Below, one piece after another: positions 34,568 through 47,529 of a stretch of 64,000 nucleotides of DNA (position 1 is its first letter; every line of letters begins with the position of its first letter). Both the position numbers and the translations under genes were made by a program. The notes under the pieces are model-generated. The model was not told the DNA's origin and searched no databases. It saw nothing but the letters and a program-made list of their open reading frames with translations. The stretch is from Buddleja alternifolia (lineage: Eukaryota > Streptophyta > Magnoliopsida > Lamiales > Scrophulariaceae). The stretch lies in contig CM033405.1 of NCBI GenBank assembly GCA_019426215.1, forward strand, positions 8,533,001 to 8,597,000, given 5' to 3'.

Positions 34568-35480
34568 TCACCATGTTACACTCAACACCACAACAGCGAG
34601 GTCAATCTCAGGAAAGTCGATTGGTACCTTCTTGTCCTCAATTTCAGCCAGGTGAGCTTGGTTTTGATCATTTTTCGATTTTCGGCAGTCCTTAGCCATA
34701 TGGCCCGACTTTCCACAGTTATGACAGTTTCCATTGAACTTTTTAACCTTAGCCTTTTTGTGACCCTTGTACAGACGTTTACGCTTCTTTACAGTGCTTG
34801 GCTCCACTAAGTTGACTCTAGCTTCCATAGGCAACTTTGTGTGCTTCTTGTCAGTTGAGCGATTGTCTTCTTCAATTCGAAGTTTGACTATCAAATCTTC
34901 AAGAATCATTTCTTTGCGTTTATGTTTGAGATAGTTCTTGAAGTCCTTCCAACTCGGTGGTAGCTTCTCGATCACAGCCGCTACTTGGAAGGATTCACTG
35001 AGCATCATATCTTCTGCATGAATCTCATGCATAATGATTTGAAGCTCTTGCACTTGACTTATCACAGTTTTGGAATCAACCATTTTGAAGTCCAGAAATT
35101 TCCCGACCACAAACTTTTTCAGCCTAGCGTCTTCGGTTTTGTACTTCTTGTCCAAAGACTCCCACAGAGTCCTCGCGGTTTTGAACCCCTTATACACATC
35201 GTATAGTATGTCGTCCAAACCGTTGAGGATGTAGTTGTGACACATAAAGTCACAATGATTCCAAGCATCCCAAGCACCTCGAGCTTGAGGATCCGTATTG
35301 CCTTCAGGCACAGCCGGAGCATCCTCATTCAAAGGCCTCACGAGGTTCAGAGTAGTGAGATAGAACAACATCTTTTGTTGCCATCTCTTAAAATCAGTAC
35401 CAGCAAACTTGCCCGGTTTTTCCCCTTGAGCTGGGACATGGGGAACAGCAGCAGGAACGGCGACAGTAACGTTGTTGGGT
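34568..35480 (-). pseudogene. gag: Element D gag
   Basis: A near-intact frame of about 300 residues encodes a UBN2-type capsid (KFAGTDFKRWQQKMLFYL near the start; LWESLDKKYKTEDA). It also has a CCHC zinc knuckle CHNCGKSGHMAKDC (about 34692-34733) preceded by a Lys-rich stretch. The frame stays open into the LTR, but those codons are LTR sequence. The expected initiator has been lost, because the LTR abuts gag with no leader. Gag coats the element RNA in virus-like particles. Confidence 0.88.
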
Positions 35481-35496
35481 GATGAAATTTCAAATT

Positions 35497-36639
35497 TGTT
35501 AGAAAAAATATACGTGAGCCTACTCGGGTTTAATATTTTCAAGAATGGTTTCAAAGTCGAGGCAAGTGTTGTACACTTTATCTTTGAAACGAAATTGCCC
35601 CGCTCACGGTGCTTACGGGATATGGAAATCGTTTCCCCAGATTCAACGACTTAGTAAGAAAGTAGTAGCACAACAACTTCTTTACTCTACGGACAAATTT
35701 TGTTTTGAACTCATTTTTTTTTTTTTTTTATGTAAGAATGCACTTAAAATAATTAAATGCAGAAAAGAGAGAAGAGAATTGATTGAGGGATGAAGAAGTC
35801 GAATTTATGGAGGGGGCTATTTATAGAAGTCGAAAAGATGTGGGCTAGCAAACACAACTTTTCACTTCAGCCTTTTCGGTCAATCAGCACCGTTTCGGCA
35901 AAAACAGGCACCATTTCGGCGAAACAGTGCCTTTTGGCGAAAACAGCACACGCGGTCCATGTGCACCGGCACACATGAGATCGTGGCCATAGATCACATG
36001 ACTATGGTGCACAGATCACATCCGATTGTGTATAGACATCATCTAACGGTAAGGAATTAATTCGAAATTTAAATAAGAAATTAATTTGAATTTTGAATTT
36101 CAAATTCAAACAATTTCACTCCAAAAAGATAAGATAGGTGAACTCAAGTCCAAGCAAGCCCAACCCACACCCATGTCCACGGACCACGGACCCGGCTTGA
36201 CCCGAGCCGAGCCGGCTGATCGGTCGGACGGACGGCTGCGCGCATGTGTGGTTAGAACAGACCATATCTAAGTCCTCTATCATTCACAAAATTGTGGTGA
36301 CCCAAGGGTTAAACTAAGATTTGCAAGACAATCATAGATAAGGACAATTCTTTTTGGTTATAGTTTCTATGTGAGATGAGTTTACTTTAACTCCTTTAAG
36401 TTTCCACTCCCAATTAACTTCCAAACCCAAGTTTGAGTAGCTCACTTTGGACTTTAATTTCTCTTTCATTTCAAATTGGATTTGAGAATGTAAATATACC
36501 AAATTAATCTACTTATGATGTAAATTAATAATATTCAAAGATATTCCAATTTCGACAAATGGAACTTACTCAAATCGTTAGCTAAAGTTAGGTGAAAATC
36601 ACATTTCCCCAACCTAACTTAAATCCAATTTTTCCAACA
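35497..36639 (-). repeat. Element D 5' LTR
   Basis: The 1143-bp partner of 28884-30022. It has the same TGTTAG and AACA ends and an internal T-run at 35715-35731. The adjacent internal sequence is gag, with no PBS. Confidence 0.9.
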
Positions 36640-37169
36640 GAAACAGAGAGCAAATTGTTTGCTAGGAGAGAACAATTTGTGATAGACAAGTTGTGAGGTG
36701 CGGGAAATACTTGTGGGTATTTTCTTTACGCAATAAAAAGGGGTTAAGAGAATATTCTGTATTGAGATTATTTGTGTTGACCTTCTTTATCTTAAACGGA
36801 AAAATGCCCAAAAACTATTTCTTTTAAGCAATAAAATTCTCATAAGAGCATTTGCCATTCTTGGGACATTTTTGTCTATTTGATTCCAACAAAAATAATG
36901 TTTTGTATTCCTAATAGCAATTTCATTCAAGGAAAAAGTTAGCTCTTCACTAAATAGTCTATGATTTCGTTTCCATGCCTCAAAGCAACCATTGAATTTT
37001 TGAACTCCATGATTCACAAATCACAACTCCAACATCCTGAAATCAATAAAAAAAAGAAAAGAAAAGAAAATAAGGAAACAAGGAAAAAGAAAATAACCAT
37101 CAGTAATTTGAAAAAAAGAAATATTCACCTTCTCACGCTTATTAAAATATTTGCCTCGAACAATTAACA
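36640..37169. other. Intergenic, no gene seen
   Basis: AT-rich with an A-rich (AAAAG)n-like patch near 37050-37095. It may be 3' flanking sequence of the hAT transposase gene. Confidence 0.35.
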
Positions 37170-39095
37170 TTACTCGACCAGTTGAAGATTAGTGAGCTCT
37201 GCATCTTTGATGACCTCCAAATCATCATCGAAGAAGTCTTTGTACGTATTTCTACCGCAATTCTTGTATGACATCTCATAGTTATCCTCAAACCTTGTCA
37301 AGATTTGTTGTTGTAATGCACATATACTGATGCTTATGCTCGATCAACATTTAATTAATTTCACCAGACATTATGTATAAATGCATATGAATTCCATGCT
37401 CTCTTTGCACAAGAATTGTTAACACTTTGAGATAACATTTTAATTGAAAGAATAAAGATGAGGTGTAGCTACACCAGATAAATTCCACCATTCCACTGAG
37501 CTCATAGTTTTCCTATCCTTAATTGCTTTAGGTTTGGGAAAACTCCTCCATCAGAAGTAAATTCGCCAAGATGTTTCTAATTGAAAGGAACATCCTCCAT
37601 ACTTGCGAACTTATGAACATCATCAAGATAAATAGCTTGCACAAACAAGTCAACATGATGCTTGACACGCTTCTTCCTCCCATGACCCAAACTCTGCAAC
37701 CATGACTCTGGGATAATAATATAGATTGACCATATAAGCAATTTTATGCAATGGCATATTCATCATCCCACGGTCTCATAATCAAAGATTCAATTTCTTG
37801 AGACCTATCAAATTGACTAGACAACTCCTCAAGCACACAACCTAACATATCTTGCATTTTTTTGATGCACTTCACCTATAACAGCATTAGCCGAATTGAT
37901 CATTGTACAAATTGGTCTGGTAAAATCCAATATAACTTTTATATCCTTCCAAAATTGTTCATCTAGCATTACCTTTTTCACCTCATCATGTGCTAACTTC
38001 AACTTTGATGTCCCTTTTTCTAAGTGACTCTCGTTCATGGGTCAAAATCATACTAATTAGAGAACTCTTAACTCTAAGAAGTCGACTAATATGATATAAC
38101 GATGACCAAACCTCGTTTTCTTCACTTGTATTACCTCCAAAGAAGAATTTGTTTTGAATATGTAGCACAAAGCTATGATTTTTTATGTAATTAACTACTT
38201 CTTTAGCCTTGTGGTAATACACTGTAACAAATTCAACTGATGGGTGCACTGAGTTTGAAATATCATTCATGAGAAATCTTAAAGCATGTGCCATGCAACC
38301 AGACAAAAAAATGTGAGGAAGTTGTTCCTTAGTAATATCTCTGACAACCTTGCAATTGGTTCCATTATCTGTTAGTATTTGCATAGTATTGTAGGTACCT
38401 ATTTTCTCATTAGCTTTCAAAAATGTTTCAGAAATATATCTAGCATATTTCTCTTACCCCGACGCGTCAATAATTGTTAAAAAAATAGGATTACCTCAAG
38501 AAACTACCAAGACATTGATCAAGGGTTGATTTCGTACATTAGACCATCCATTAGATAAAATTCAAACCCCATATTGAGACCCATCTCATTTTATTGCCAC
38601 CAATCTGTTTAGTTTTTTCCTTATCTAGAAGTGTTATCTTTATTTTATTTGAACTTGGTCTCATATAGCCTACTGGAGCTACATTTATAGCCTTCACAAT
38701 GTCTGCCCAAAAAGATGACCTTGCTATATTGATAGAGATCCCACAACTATGAAATAATCTTGCAATTTTTGTATCTCCATCCTTCCTTGCTGACATCTTG
38801 GACATATCAATGACTATTTTAGAACCAACTTTCTTCTTTAATTGTAGCATATTTGGGGCATCACCATTTCTTTTGAGCAAATCCCCTCCATACATGTCTT
38901 TTACTTCTTCTTCTTCTTCTTCTTCCTTTTTTAGATTTTCCCTATCTTCATTCGCTAGCTTAGGACACAAAGCAATTTCTCCACTCTTCTTTCCATTCCT
39001 TAACTTGATGAAATTTGTTCTAATTCAAGAATAAGTTCTAGTGTATTGATCACTTCTGCAACCAAAATTGCAAATTCACTTGTTGTCTTTCTACT
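37170..39095 (-). pseudogene. hAT superfamily transposase (DUF659 type), decayed
   Basis: On the minus strand: remains of a BED zinc finger (about 39050-39095, CNF then YTRTYS), then CPKLANED and an acidic Glu run. A DUF659-like start follows (IARLFHSCGISINIARS, about 38700-38760). The RNase H-like core has a DNGTNC motif with the probable catalytic Asp (about 38360), then the SGCMAHALRFLMNDIS helix. The tail resembles an hAT dimerisation region, ending EDNYEMSYKNCGRN and TAA at 37170-37172. Frameshifts near 38030 and 38540 and many stops show it is dead. It could once have mobilised hAT MITEs, but a link to the two MITEs here is not shown. Confidence 0.85.
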
Positions 39096-39119
39096 CTCCA
39101 ACCACAATAATATATTTTT

Positions 39120-39886
39120 GGGCAAATCTCACTTACCCCCCTTATACTCCACCTCAAAAATACAGTACCCCCCTCAATTATTTAATGCCTCACTTAACCC
39201 CCTCCATTTATTCTATTAGCTTCAATGCCCCCCCCCCCCCCCCCCGCCCCAATCCACTTATTTAATGCTTCCAAACATAAATATAGAATATAAATTCACA
39301 AAAAGAGAAGAGAAAAAGAATATAAGACTTTGTCAATATTACCCCTTAAGTATAGAACATAAATATATCACAAATATTGCTCAAACGCTTTTTTAGTTAC
39401 AATATTGCTCTAATGTTTTTCACACACATTATCATTCTTATTACACACCATAATTATTATTCTTATTTTTTTTAATTATGGTGGGTTAGATTGTAATTAA
39501 AAAAAAAGGAAAATGAAATCGTTTGGAGAAGAATAGAGAGAAATATTGTACAGAGAAGAAAAATGTTAGAGCAGATAAGTTCTTGGAGAGAGAAGATATA
39601 GATATATGTGTGATATATTTGTGATATATTTATGTTATATACTTAAGAGGTAATATTGACAAAGTCTTATATTCTTTTTTTCTTCTTTTTGTGAATTTAT
39701 ATTCTATAGTTGTGATATATTTATGTTATATACTTAAGGGGTGATATTGACAAAGTGTTATATTCTTTTTTCTTCTCTTTTTGTGAATTTATATTCTAAA
39801 ATGGAGGGGGTTAAGTGAGGCATTAAATGATTGAGGGGGACACTGTATTTTTGAGGTGAAGTGTAAGGGGTAAGTGAGATTTGCCC
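39120..39886. mobile_element. Mutator-type MITE next to the hAT transposase
   Basis: A perfect 9-bp target duplication TATATTTTT (39111-39119 and 39887-39895) flanks a 767-bp element. Its terminal inverted repeats are about 90 bp, beginning GGGCAAATCTCACTTACCCC. The interior has direct and inverted repeats around TATATACTTAAG and an 18-C run at 39228-39245. It has no coding capacity. It lies upstream of the BED finger remains, possibly within the old hAT element. Confidence 0.93.
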
Positions 39887-39895
39887 TATATTTTT

Positions 39896-40759
39896 TTCAA
39901 TAAAGTATAATTATGTCTTTATTTATAGCATCACTGGTCCCTTCACTTAGATGACTTTCACTCATTTTCTAAACTAAAAACTGAAAACTGAAAACATATA
40001 TAAAAATGATTGGAAATCAAAAGTTTGCTGAAGAACAAATAATGTAAAGCAAGACAGATTTGCAATGATCGTTTTAGAAAAAGACAGAATAATGTAGTTC
40101 ATGCAAATTTGACATATTAAACAGATAGCAAATATGCAGTTTAACTTTATGAAACCTTAAGAGAATGCAAAAATTTATTTTCTAAGTTCTTATTTTTTGC
40201 TCGTCAATCACTTTTAGCATACATGATCACAGTAATAGCTCATTTGTTTTATTCTTTTTCTCTTTCATTTTTTCTTTGGTCACTAATAACCGTTGAATGA
40301 TCTACCTCCAGCCCCCATACAAAAACACATATACTCACACAAATACAAGTAAAAGGGATTTGTCGACTAAAATAAAATGAAACCAATATTTTATAAGAAC
40401 TTAAAAATTGAAAATTGCAGTTTACAAGTGAAGAAACAAGATTGTGTATCCAAAAAATACCAATTTTTTCTTCTCAAGTACAAATCAGTGGTTAAAATGC
40501 ATATTGCTAACACGTTGTTGCTGGGGTTAGAAGTTCTACACTGTTGGTGAAGAGTGTGGCTTGAGTTAGAGGCGTTTGTTGAATTGTCTGAGAGAAAAGA
40601 AAGCCTTTGTAATGTAGATTAACTTTCTTTTGGTTTTCATAGTTAAGAAAATGAGATATGAATCTATTGGTTAGCATGAGAATAACAGTAGGAACATAAG
40701 AAATAGAGTTTGAGTTGGAAATCTTATAAATTCTGAAATCTTTAAATCCATGTTCTTCG
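39896..40759. other. Intergenic, no gene seen
   Basis: AT-rich. The minus ORF at 40507-40776 shows no family features. Confidence 0.35.
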
Positions 40760-41247
40760 TGTTGGGATTGGTACAACCCACGGGGATGCCGAGCGTAGCG
40801 GAAGACATATAATTTAAAAAATTAAAGCGGCATCCCCGAAATTAGGGCTAGACAGACATGGTACCATCGGATTCAAAACTACCCTAGAGATTAGTTTACT
40901 CGTGTTTACCTCTTGAAGACCAAAATTCAGCAATGTCTTTTTAAGCAACTCCCTGCTACACCTCTCCGGATGGATTTGCCCTATCGCCCCAAGTGTTGCG
41001 CCTCTAAGTTTATCTGCACCTTGGCTTGCAACCTCGATTATCTCCACCAGTGCTAGCAAGGAGAATATCGAATCTTGCCTTATGAAAGGGGTAGAAATAT
41101 ATTTTGGTGTTCTTCGTACTCAACACATGAGTTGGAAGAATATTGTGAAAGAGATGGAAGAGAAAAGACGGAGAGAATTTTTCACAATCATAATTGTGTA
41201 TAGAATGAATAATGATATTGACTTGATTAATAATGAATAAAATATCA

Positions 41248-41277
<30 letters not shown>
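40760..41277 (-). repeat. LTR-like fragment, minus orientation
   Basis: On the plus strand it begins TGTTGGGATTGGTACAACCC, followed by GGGGATGCCGAGCGTAGCGG, text I associate with the 3' ends of plant Copia-type LTRs. A partner copy and a target duplication are not visible, and the far end merges with an (AT)n run. Tentative. Confidence 0.45.
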
Positions 41278-41278
<1 letters not shown>

Positions 41279-42840
41279 GGGTCAAGATCGAATACATACC
41301 TTCTCTTAGATAAGATCTAAGACCCAATATACACCATTGGATACATTAAATCCAACAATCCAAAAAATAAGGAAAAAACAGGCAGGAAAAAATGGAAAAT
41401 ATGGATTAGGGGTATAATGGACAAAATGGCAAAATTATACATCATCCATTTACCAAAAATAACGGCACATGATCTCCTACAATCTCTCAAAACTGATACC
41501 CACGAAAATCTCCACTTCAATATCACAATCTCAGCCCAAGATTAACGCAATCAATTTATAGAATCGTATTAACCTCAGATTTCGTTCGATTATCACCAAA
41601 AAAATTCTGAAACTCTAAAAAATTTCTGAAAATCGAGATTGCATTTAATATCATACTGTATAATCACATTATATGGAATGTATAATGAAATATAATAAAC
41701 TGTATATTGATGATTAATGTACTGTATAATATATACACAAAAACTGGTTGCATGATATCTGTTATTTTGCATTTTGGTTTTTGAATAACACGTGAGATGG
41801 TCTTGTTTTATTTAATTCAGATTCTGTCTTTATTTGATTCATTTTCTTCCTTTTATTGATACATGGAGGTTAGTTGTGTAATTTATTCTGCCTTTTGCTA
41901 TTTGAAACATGATGCATAGTTCTATGGACTCTACTGCAGAGTGAGATGAAAGAACACTCTCCTTTTTCTAAACATGTTTAGCTTAAATTGATTTCCGATT
42001 GATGATACTCAGAATGTAAATAATCAAGTTATTCACAGTTTTGCATTTATATATTATATGTTCTCGTGTCAAAGTAATATATATTATACTGTATAATCAC
42101 GTTATATGAACTGTATAATGAAATATAATAAACTGTATATTGATGATTAATGTACTGTATAATATATACACAAAAACTGGTTGCATGATCACTTGCATCA
42201 ATTGTAACTACGCGAATGTGTTGTTGTATATCACACTTATATCTATTGTATATTGACGTTATATGGACTGTATAATTATTAAACTGACTTTCTGTATTGC
42301 ATTTAATATCATACTGTATAATCACGTTATATGAACTGTATAATGAAATATAATAAACTGTATATTGATGATTAATGTACTGTATAATATATACACAAAA
42401 ACTGGTTGCATGATATCTGTTATATACACAAAAACTGAAGAAAAAAATGCAGAATTCGCGATGAATGATGCAGAAAAAAATGCAGAATTCGCAATTACGA
42501 TTCGAAAAAAAAATAAAATTTGGAAGTAGAATTGATGAATGATGAAGAGATTTCAGATTCTGGTAATTAAATTGATAATTTCGGTAAATAGATCGAATTA
42601 TAATTAGAAATAAAAATAAATTGGGAAGCAGAATCTGTTATGGGAGCAATATCAGGAATCTGTTATGGGAAGCATGAGTTTGTTACGTTTTGCTTACTAA
42701 AATGCCCCTGCCAGCATTAAAACAATTTATATAATCCGAAAAATGAGATAAACCCATACCTTGGGATCAAATTGAATCAGAGGTCTAGATTGGGTCTTAG
42801 ATCTTACCTAATGTCAAGGTATGTATTTGATCCATATCCT
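41278..42840. mobile_element. 1.56-kb TIR element with three internal repeats
   Basis: Inverted ends of about 55 bp (left ACATACC then TAGATAAGATCTAAGACCCAAT; right the inverse near 42787-42840) sit inside TATATATATA flanks, so the target duplication cannot be read exactly. A 110-125-bp segment with AATATATACACAAAAACTGG occurs three times (41641-41765, 42085-42190, 42299-42423). No transposase is present. Mutator-type is most likely from the TIR length, but not proven. Confidence 0.75.
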
Positions 42841-42850
42841 ATATATATAT

Positions 42851-43269
42851 AGGGTGAGAGTCCACAAAGATATGAAAACTCACACACTCATAAATACACG
42901 CCTAAATGGGCGTGTATATATATCATATATATATATATATATATTTTATTCTAGTTTCCTTCCATCTTATTTCTCTTCCTTAATTAATTTGATACTTTCC
43001 AACAAATTAGATACTTCCACATATTTGATACATATCAAATATATCATATGTCATCAAATAAGATATTTTCATATCTTCAATATTTATCCTAATATATAAT
43101 TATAAGATTTTTCCATAACAATTAGTTATCTAATTAATTAGAATAGATCCTACCAAACATATTATAGGATAGATATATCAAATATATATATATATATATA
43201 TATCTATAGACTTGGTGAACAAGATAGAATCCTCCACCAAAATCACACACATACACGCCTAGCATGTGT

Positions 43270-43304
<35 letters not shown>

Positions 43305-44525
43305 ATTTATTTCCTCTTTCATATATTAATTAATTAGACCACTAATTAATTAATTAGTCTTTCCCAATTTAATATTCTAATATTAAATTATAAGACTTTT
43401 ATTAATTATAACCACTTAATTAATTTATTCATTTTCCCAATTAATTAATTCTAATTAATTAATCTCTCCATTAATTCACAAAGAACTAATTAGACAATAG
43501 GTACTACACTAAGTATTGTGTGTGACCCCTTAGGCTCATTAACAAGCTAGCAAAAAATCCTTCCAAAGGCTAGATTAATTATTCATAATAATTAATTAGG
43601 CATTGGATTAATTTCTCCAATTAACCCAAGGCACCTATTGATCGTGGTTCGATGTCTAGCAACGTCGCCACGATTTCCTAGATGTTAACAATGAAAATGC
43701 AAACCTCTCTAGATTTTGATCTTTGTATGATTCGAATCCCTTCAACTTTTTCCCATCTAAGACCTAGGGTTTGGCGATAATCAAAACCCTAATAGCCTTA
43801 GAAACCATGACTATGTTAGTTCAACTAATGATCCGGTCTTCTAAGTAGGGATCACCAATCCCTCTTATAAGACAATGCTCTGGCCAAAGACTTTTCGATC
43901 ATTCAGTTTCACTCAACAGCATAGGAAATACCAAGTACTTGTGACCTTGGATGAATCCCCTCCGACTGTCAATTGTTCCGCGGTAACTACCAGACTATAC
44001 CCAACATACACGCCATATGACTCTCTTGGAGTGCACGTGCATATCAAAGCAGAGTGGGTAGTACCCTTTCCAATGACATCTCAAGTCTAATGATTATCTC
44101 ACACTACGAAAATCGAAAGACTCCAAGTTCGACAACACCAACGAGGAATCCTTGTGGGGTCGTTCAATCCCATACCATAGTATGGATCTTCATGCATGTA
44201 TTGGCTATACTAGCCATCGAAAATGGAACATCTCACATCTTGGGAGAGTTACACACACGAACAAGTCTTGACGAGGCTAGTGATATCCCACATCTCACAG
44301 CCTCTATGACTTGGAAAATATTTAGGATTGCGGTCTTTGAGAACATTCCATATGTTTTCTCTGACAGCCTCCCCTAACCATATGTAATCCATGGGATCTT
44401 TATCTATACTATCACTAATTATAACAATAAAGAAGCATTTTGTAATAGGTTTGATATAATCTAAATGATAAGACTTATATAGTGTTAATGTTCAAGCTAA
44501 CAAATGGCTCGCTGGGCTCATAACA
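42851..44525 (-). repeat. Gag-E 3' LTR (approximate left limit)
   Basis: On the minus strand it starts TGTTATGAGCCCAGCGAGCC at 44525, just after a purine tract (CAAATGGGAGATTGAAAG). It is rich in TTAATTAATT and (AT)n. The far end is uncertain. Small ORFs here carry no recognisable domain. Confidence 0.55.
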
Positions 44526-47200
44526 CTTTCAATCTCCCATTTGCCCAAGAGCCTACTGTTACCACCAGGTCCATCGTCCAGATGACCTATTGATCACAAC
44601 TACTACTCAAGGGTTTGGTGAAAAGGGGTTTGCCACGTTTCCATCGAGTTGACTTGTTCCACTCGAACGTCGACTCTGATCAAATAATCTCTCAGATTAT
44701 TCAGTTTGTCACTAGGTATGTCTAGATAGTTGGTGAGACCTCTGCTCTTTTTTAAGAGCTTACACCCTTATCAATAATCATAGTACTTATGTACTTGATA
44801 TTCGATTGGCTGAACCTCATAGGTTCACCTATCTAACTACCTTTTATCACCGCATTCTTATGCGCGACTTAAATGGTAGAGTTAGCCTCTGTCTCTTCTC
44901 AAGAGATGTCCTCAGCCTTTACTTTCTTATTTGGCTTAAACTAAATCCTCGATCATCACTTAAGTTCATGTCTTAAGACTAGAGCTTCTAGTTCCAATTT
45001 TCTATGTTGTTTTCCAATGAACAACACCAATCCAATCCATTGGATCATATGGGGTTTGACTATATACATGAGATGTATTAGTCAACAACAATTTAAACTC
45101 ATAGAATTGTATCTATCTTTTCGGTTGTGCTTTACAGGAAGATTTACCTTTTAATTCTTCCATGTTGACCTCAGTCAACATATTATCTATGTGTTTGAAC
45201 AGAAAATGATTATGGGCACCCAATGGCCTGCACATATTGTTATCTGGTGCAATTGGGGCGCCTTTCCTTTTTCAAGTCCATTTTGGAAAATTGAGATGAT
45301 GATCACATGTACGTTAATCATGTAACCAACATATGATACTAACAAGCCAGTAGTGTATCTATTAACCTTTAGAACTTATGTTTAGAAAAGATTCAATCAT
45401 TAGATTGATCTTTAAGCACTTACGCTGTTCGGCCGGCTTCCATTACTTGTCAAGATTTCTTAACTTTCGTCATATCCACCGTCAGCATTTGTCGGCTCGA
45501 AGGATATGGAACTTGTGTTCATAGGTTTACTAGTTTATTCATTTCGACTGCCAGTGGTGTTTTATGTTTATTGAGTCCTTGGTTTTCATTACTATCCTCA
45601 TTCTTTCATAAAAGAACTCCTTCACCTTGAAGATAGGATATTATGAAATGATCCTTTTCATTCCAAGTGTAATGAACACGAAGATACTCGTAAACTCAAG
45701 ACAAGAGGGTCTATTATCTCCAATCGCTCCCACTGATTGCTTAACACAAGCAATTCTTTTCACATCCTCGATGTGTGTGGTTTCCATGTCACATCTAATG
45801 TGACCATTTTAGGGTTACACTCATTATTCCATGTCTAATAGATTAATTCGCTTGCCAAGATTATTACCTCGGCAACTAGATCAATGTATACATTTGTTGT
45901 GCGATATGAGTCAAATGTTGTGAAGATAGCATGTCATAAGAATTAATTGCAAAATGCATTTTAATAAAAACTTGAAATCTCCTCCCATAAACCAAGGTGG
46001 AATAAAACATGATTCATAACATTAATTCAAAAAACATGATAAAAAACATTTTTCAAAACATTGTCTCATAATTTAAAAATGACAAATAAATGATTTCTTG
46101 TCCTTCAGCCTCAGCCATGAGAAATGCCTCCTTGGCATCTTCAGGACCATGACCTCATTTGTTTGTTTCCTGCTTCCTCCCACCATTTGCAATCCATTGC
46201 ATAAGTGAGTATTTTAACAGTGTCATAACACTCAAGAAGCACAGTTAACTAACGAGTTAACTTTACAACAAATGTACCTTTAGTGCGCTCACGAGGAGGC
46301 TCAGGTCATTGATCTTTCTAGTATCCCTTCTTATTGCAGTTAAAACACTTCCCAATCTTCTTTTTGACTTTCTTAATGCCAACCTTTGCTTGCAGTTCGT
46401 TGCCAATCTTCTTCTTCTTCTTTCCCTTCTCACTTTTCTTGTTATCAAAAGTGGGAGATGAAGAAGTGTCAGCAAGCAGCATAGGCTTTGCCTTCTTGCC
46501 CGTTGCCTCAGCAGTGTGCAACATGTCCAATAACTCAGGGAGAGTGGCAACCAATTGGTTCATGTTGAAATTCACTACGAATTGATCCTACGCAGGAGAG
46601 AGCGACTGAAGTACTAAATCAATAGCCAAGTCAGGATTTATCGGCACCTCCATGTCATTGAGTTTGTTCACCAAGGCAATTATTCTCAAGACATGGTCGG
46701 TGACCAATGTTCCTTCAGTCATGCGAGCTCTGAATAACTCGTGAGAGATAGCAAACCTCTCACGGCATGTATTAACGCCATACAGCTCTTCCAGTGCAGC
46801 AATACTTTTTGATGCGTGTTCCACAGTCTCAGACTATCTTTGCAACTCATTAGTCATGGAGGCAAGAATGAGACAACGCACATAAATATCGTCTTTATGC
46901 CATTTCTCATGCCCATCACAAGCAACCCTTGGAGCACTTGCCTCAGGTGCAGGCTCAATAGGCTGAGTTAAGACATAGTCAAGACTTTAGATTGCAGTAC
47001 AATCTTAAGGTTGCGGTACCAGTCAGGGAAGTTCGGGCCATTTAGCTTATTAATTTCAAGGATTACCGAAAGTGGAGTTTTTGCCATTTGACTGTTACTT
47101 TATGAAAACGGAAAAACATTAGCATTCAATCATAGATTACATCCACATGAAATTATGGAAATTTTAACTTCATGTGTGCTCCCACTGTTTTTCGATTTCC
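44526..47200 (-). mobile_element. Gag-E: gag-only Copia-type remnant
   Basis: On the minus strand, a leader (about 47200-47088) precedes a gag pseudogene. About 1.6 kb without recognisable protease, integrase, RT or RNase H follows, then a purine tract and LTR. This is the layout of a non-autonomous gag-only retroelement. The 5' LTR is missing because the element abuts the end of Sire-B. Confidence 0.6.
46140..47087 (-). pseudogene. gag: Gag-E gag (UBN2 type)
   Basis: The ATG at 47085-47087 opens a Copia-type Gag (LNGPNFPDWYRNLKIVLQ near the start; SMTNELQ and LYGVNTCRERFAISHELF further on). It has a Lys-rich segment and a CCHC knuckle start CFNCNKKGY in which the His is now Tyr and the last Cys is lost. 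A stop near 46988 and others (near 46840, 46586, 46315) inactivate it. It differs from the Sire and element D gags. Confidence 0.8.
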
Positions 47201-47529
47201 ATCAACCCCACTGACAGAGAGATGGGAAATGCAACCATTCCCAGTGGGCTCGAGACTCCTCTTGACAAAAGTCAGTGAATTGGAAGTTCAACCTGGCTAG
47301 AGGTACATTTGCATAGAAGTCTGAAGCATCAGCAAGAAGTTCGTTTAGTCATGGAAGTGAAAGGTAAGATCCCTGAATGAATGGCGGAGTGGACTATCCT
47401 TGCCTGACATACATTAGACACATGATATCCAGCACATGGTTAGGAAAGATCCTTGACTGTGGCTTATGAATTAGAAATAGCATATGGGGCCAATAGTGCA
47501 AGGAATATGCAATTATCCTATCTGTTGGA

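Larger units (their letters stand above)
28884..36639 (-). mobile_element. Element D: minus-strand Tork-like Copia element
   Basis: Two LTRs of about 1.14 kb (28884-30022 and 35497-36639) flank a minus-strand gag-pol in Copia order. The purine tract (minus CATGTGGGGGAT) abuts the left, i.e. 3', LTR. No PBS is visible next to the right LTR; gag codons begin about 10 bp away. The outer flanks do not match (GAGCA and GAAAC), so this may be a rearranged copy. Tork-like assignment rests on general wording (CKWILKKKYKVDGS, CLYVDDMLI) and is tentative. Confidence 0.87.

Noticed and set aside
42821..43099. 92-codon plus ORF
   Set aside because: Made of (AT)n-derived Tyr/Ile codons.
44054..44377. 107-codon plus ORF
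   Set aside because: Lies in the presumed Gag-E LTR; no domain.
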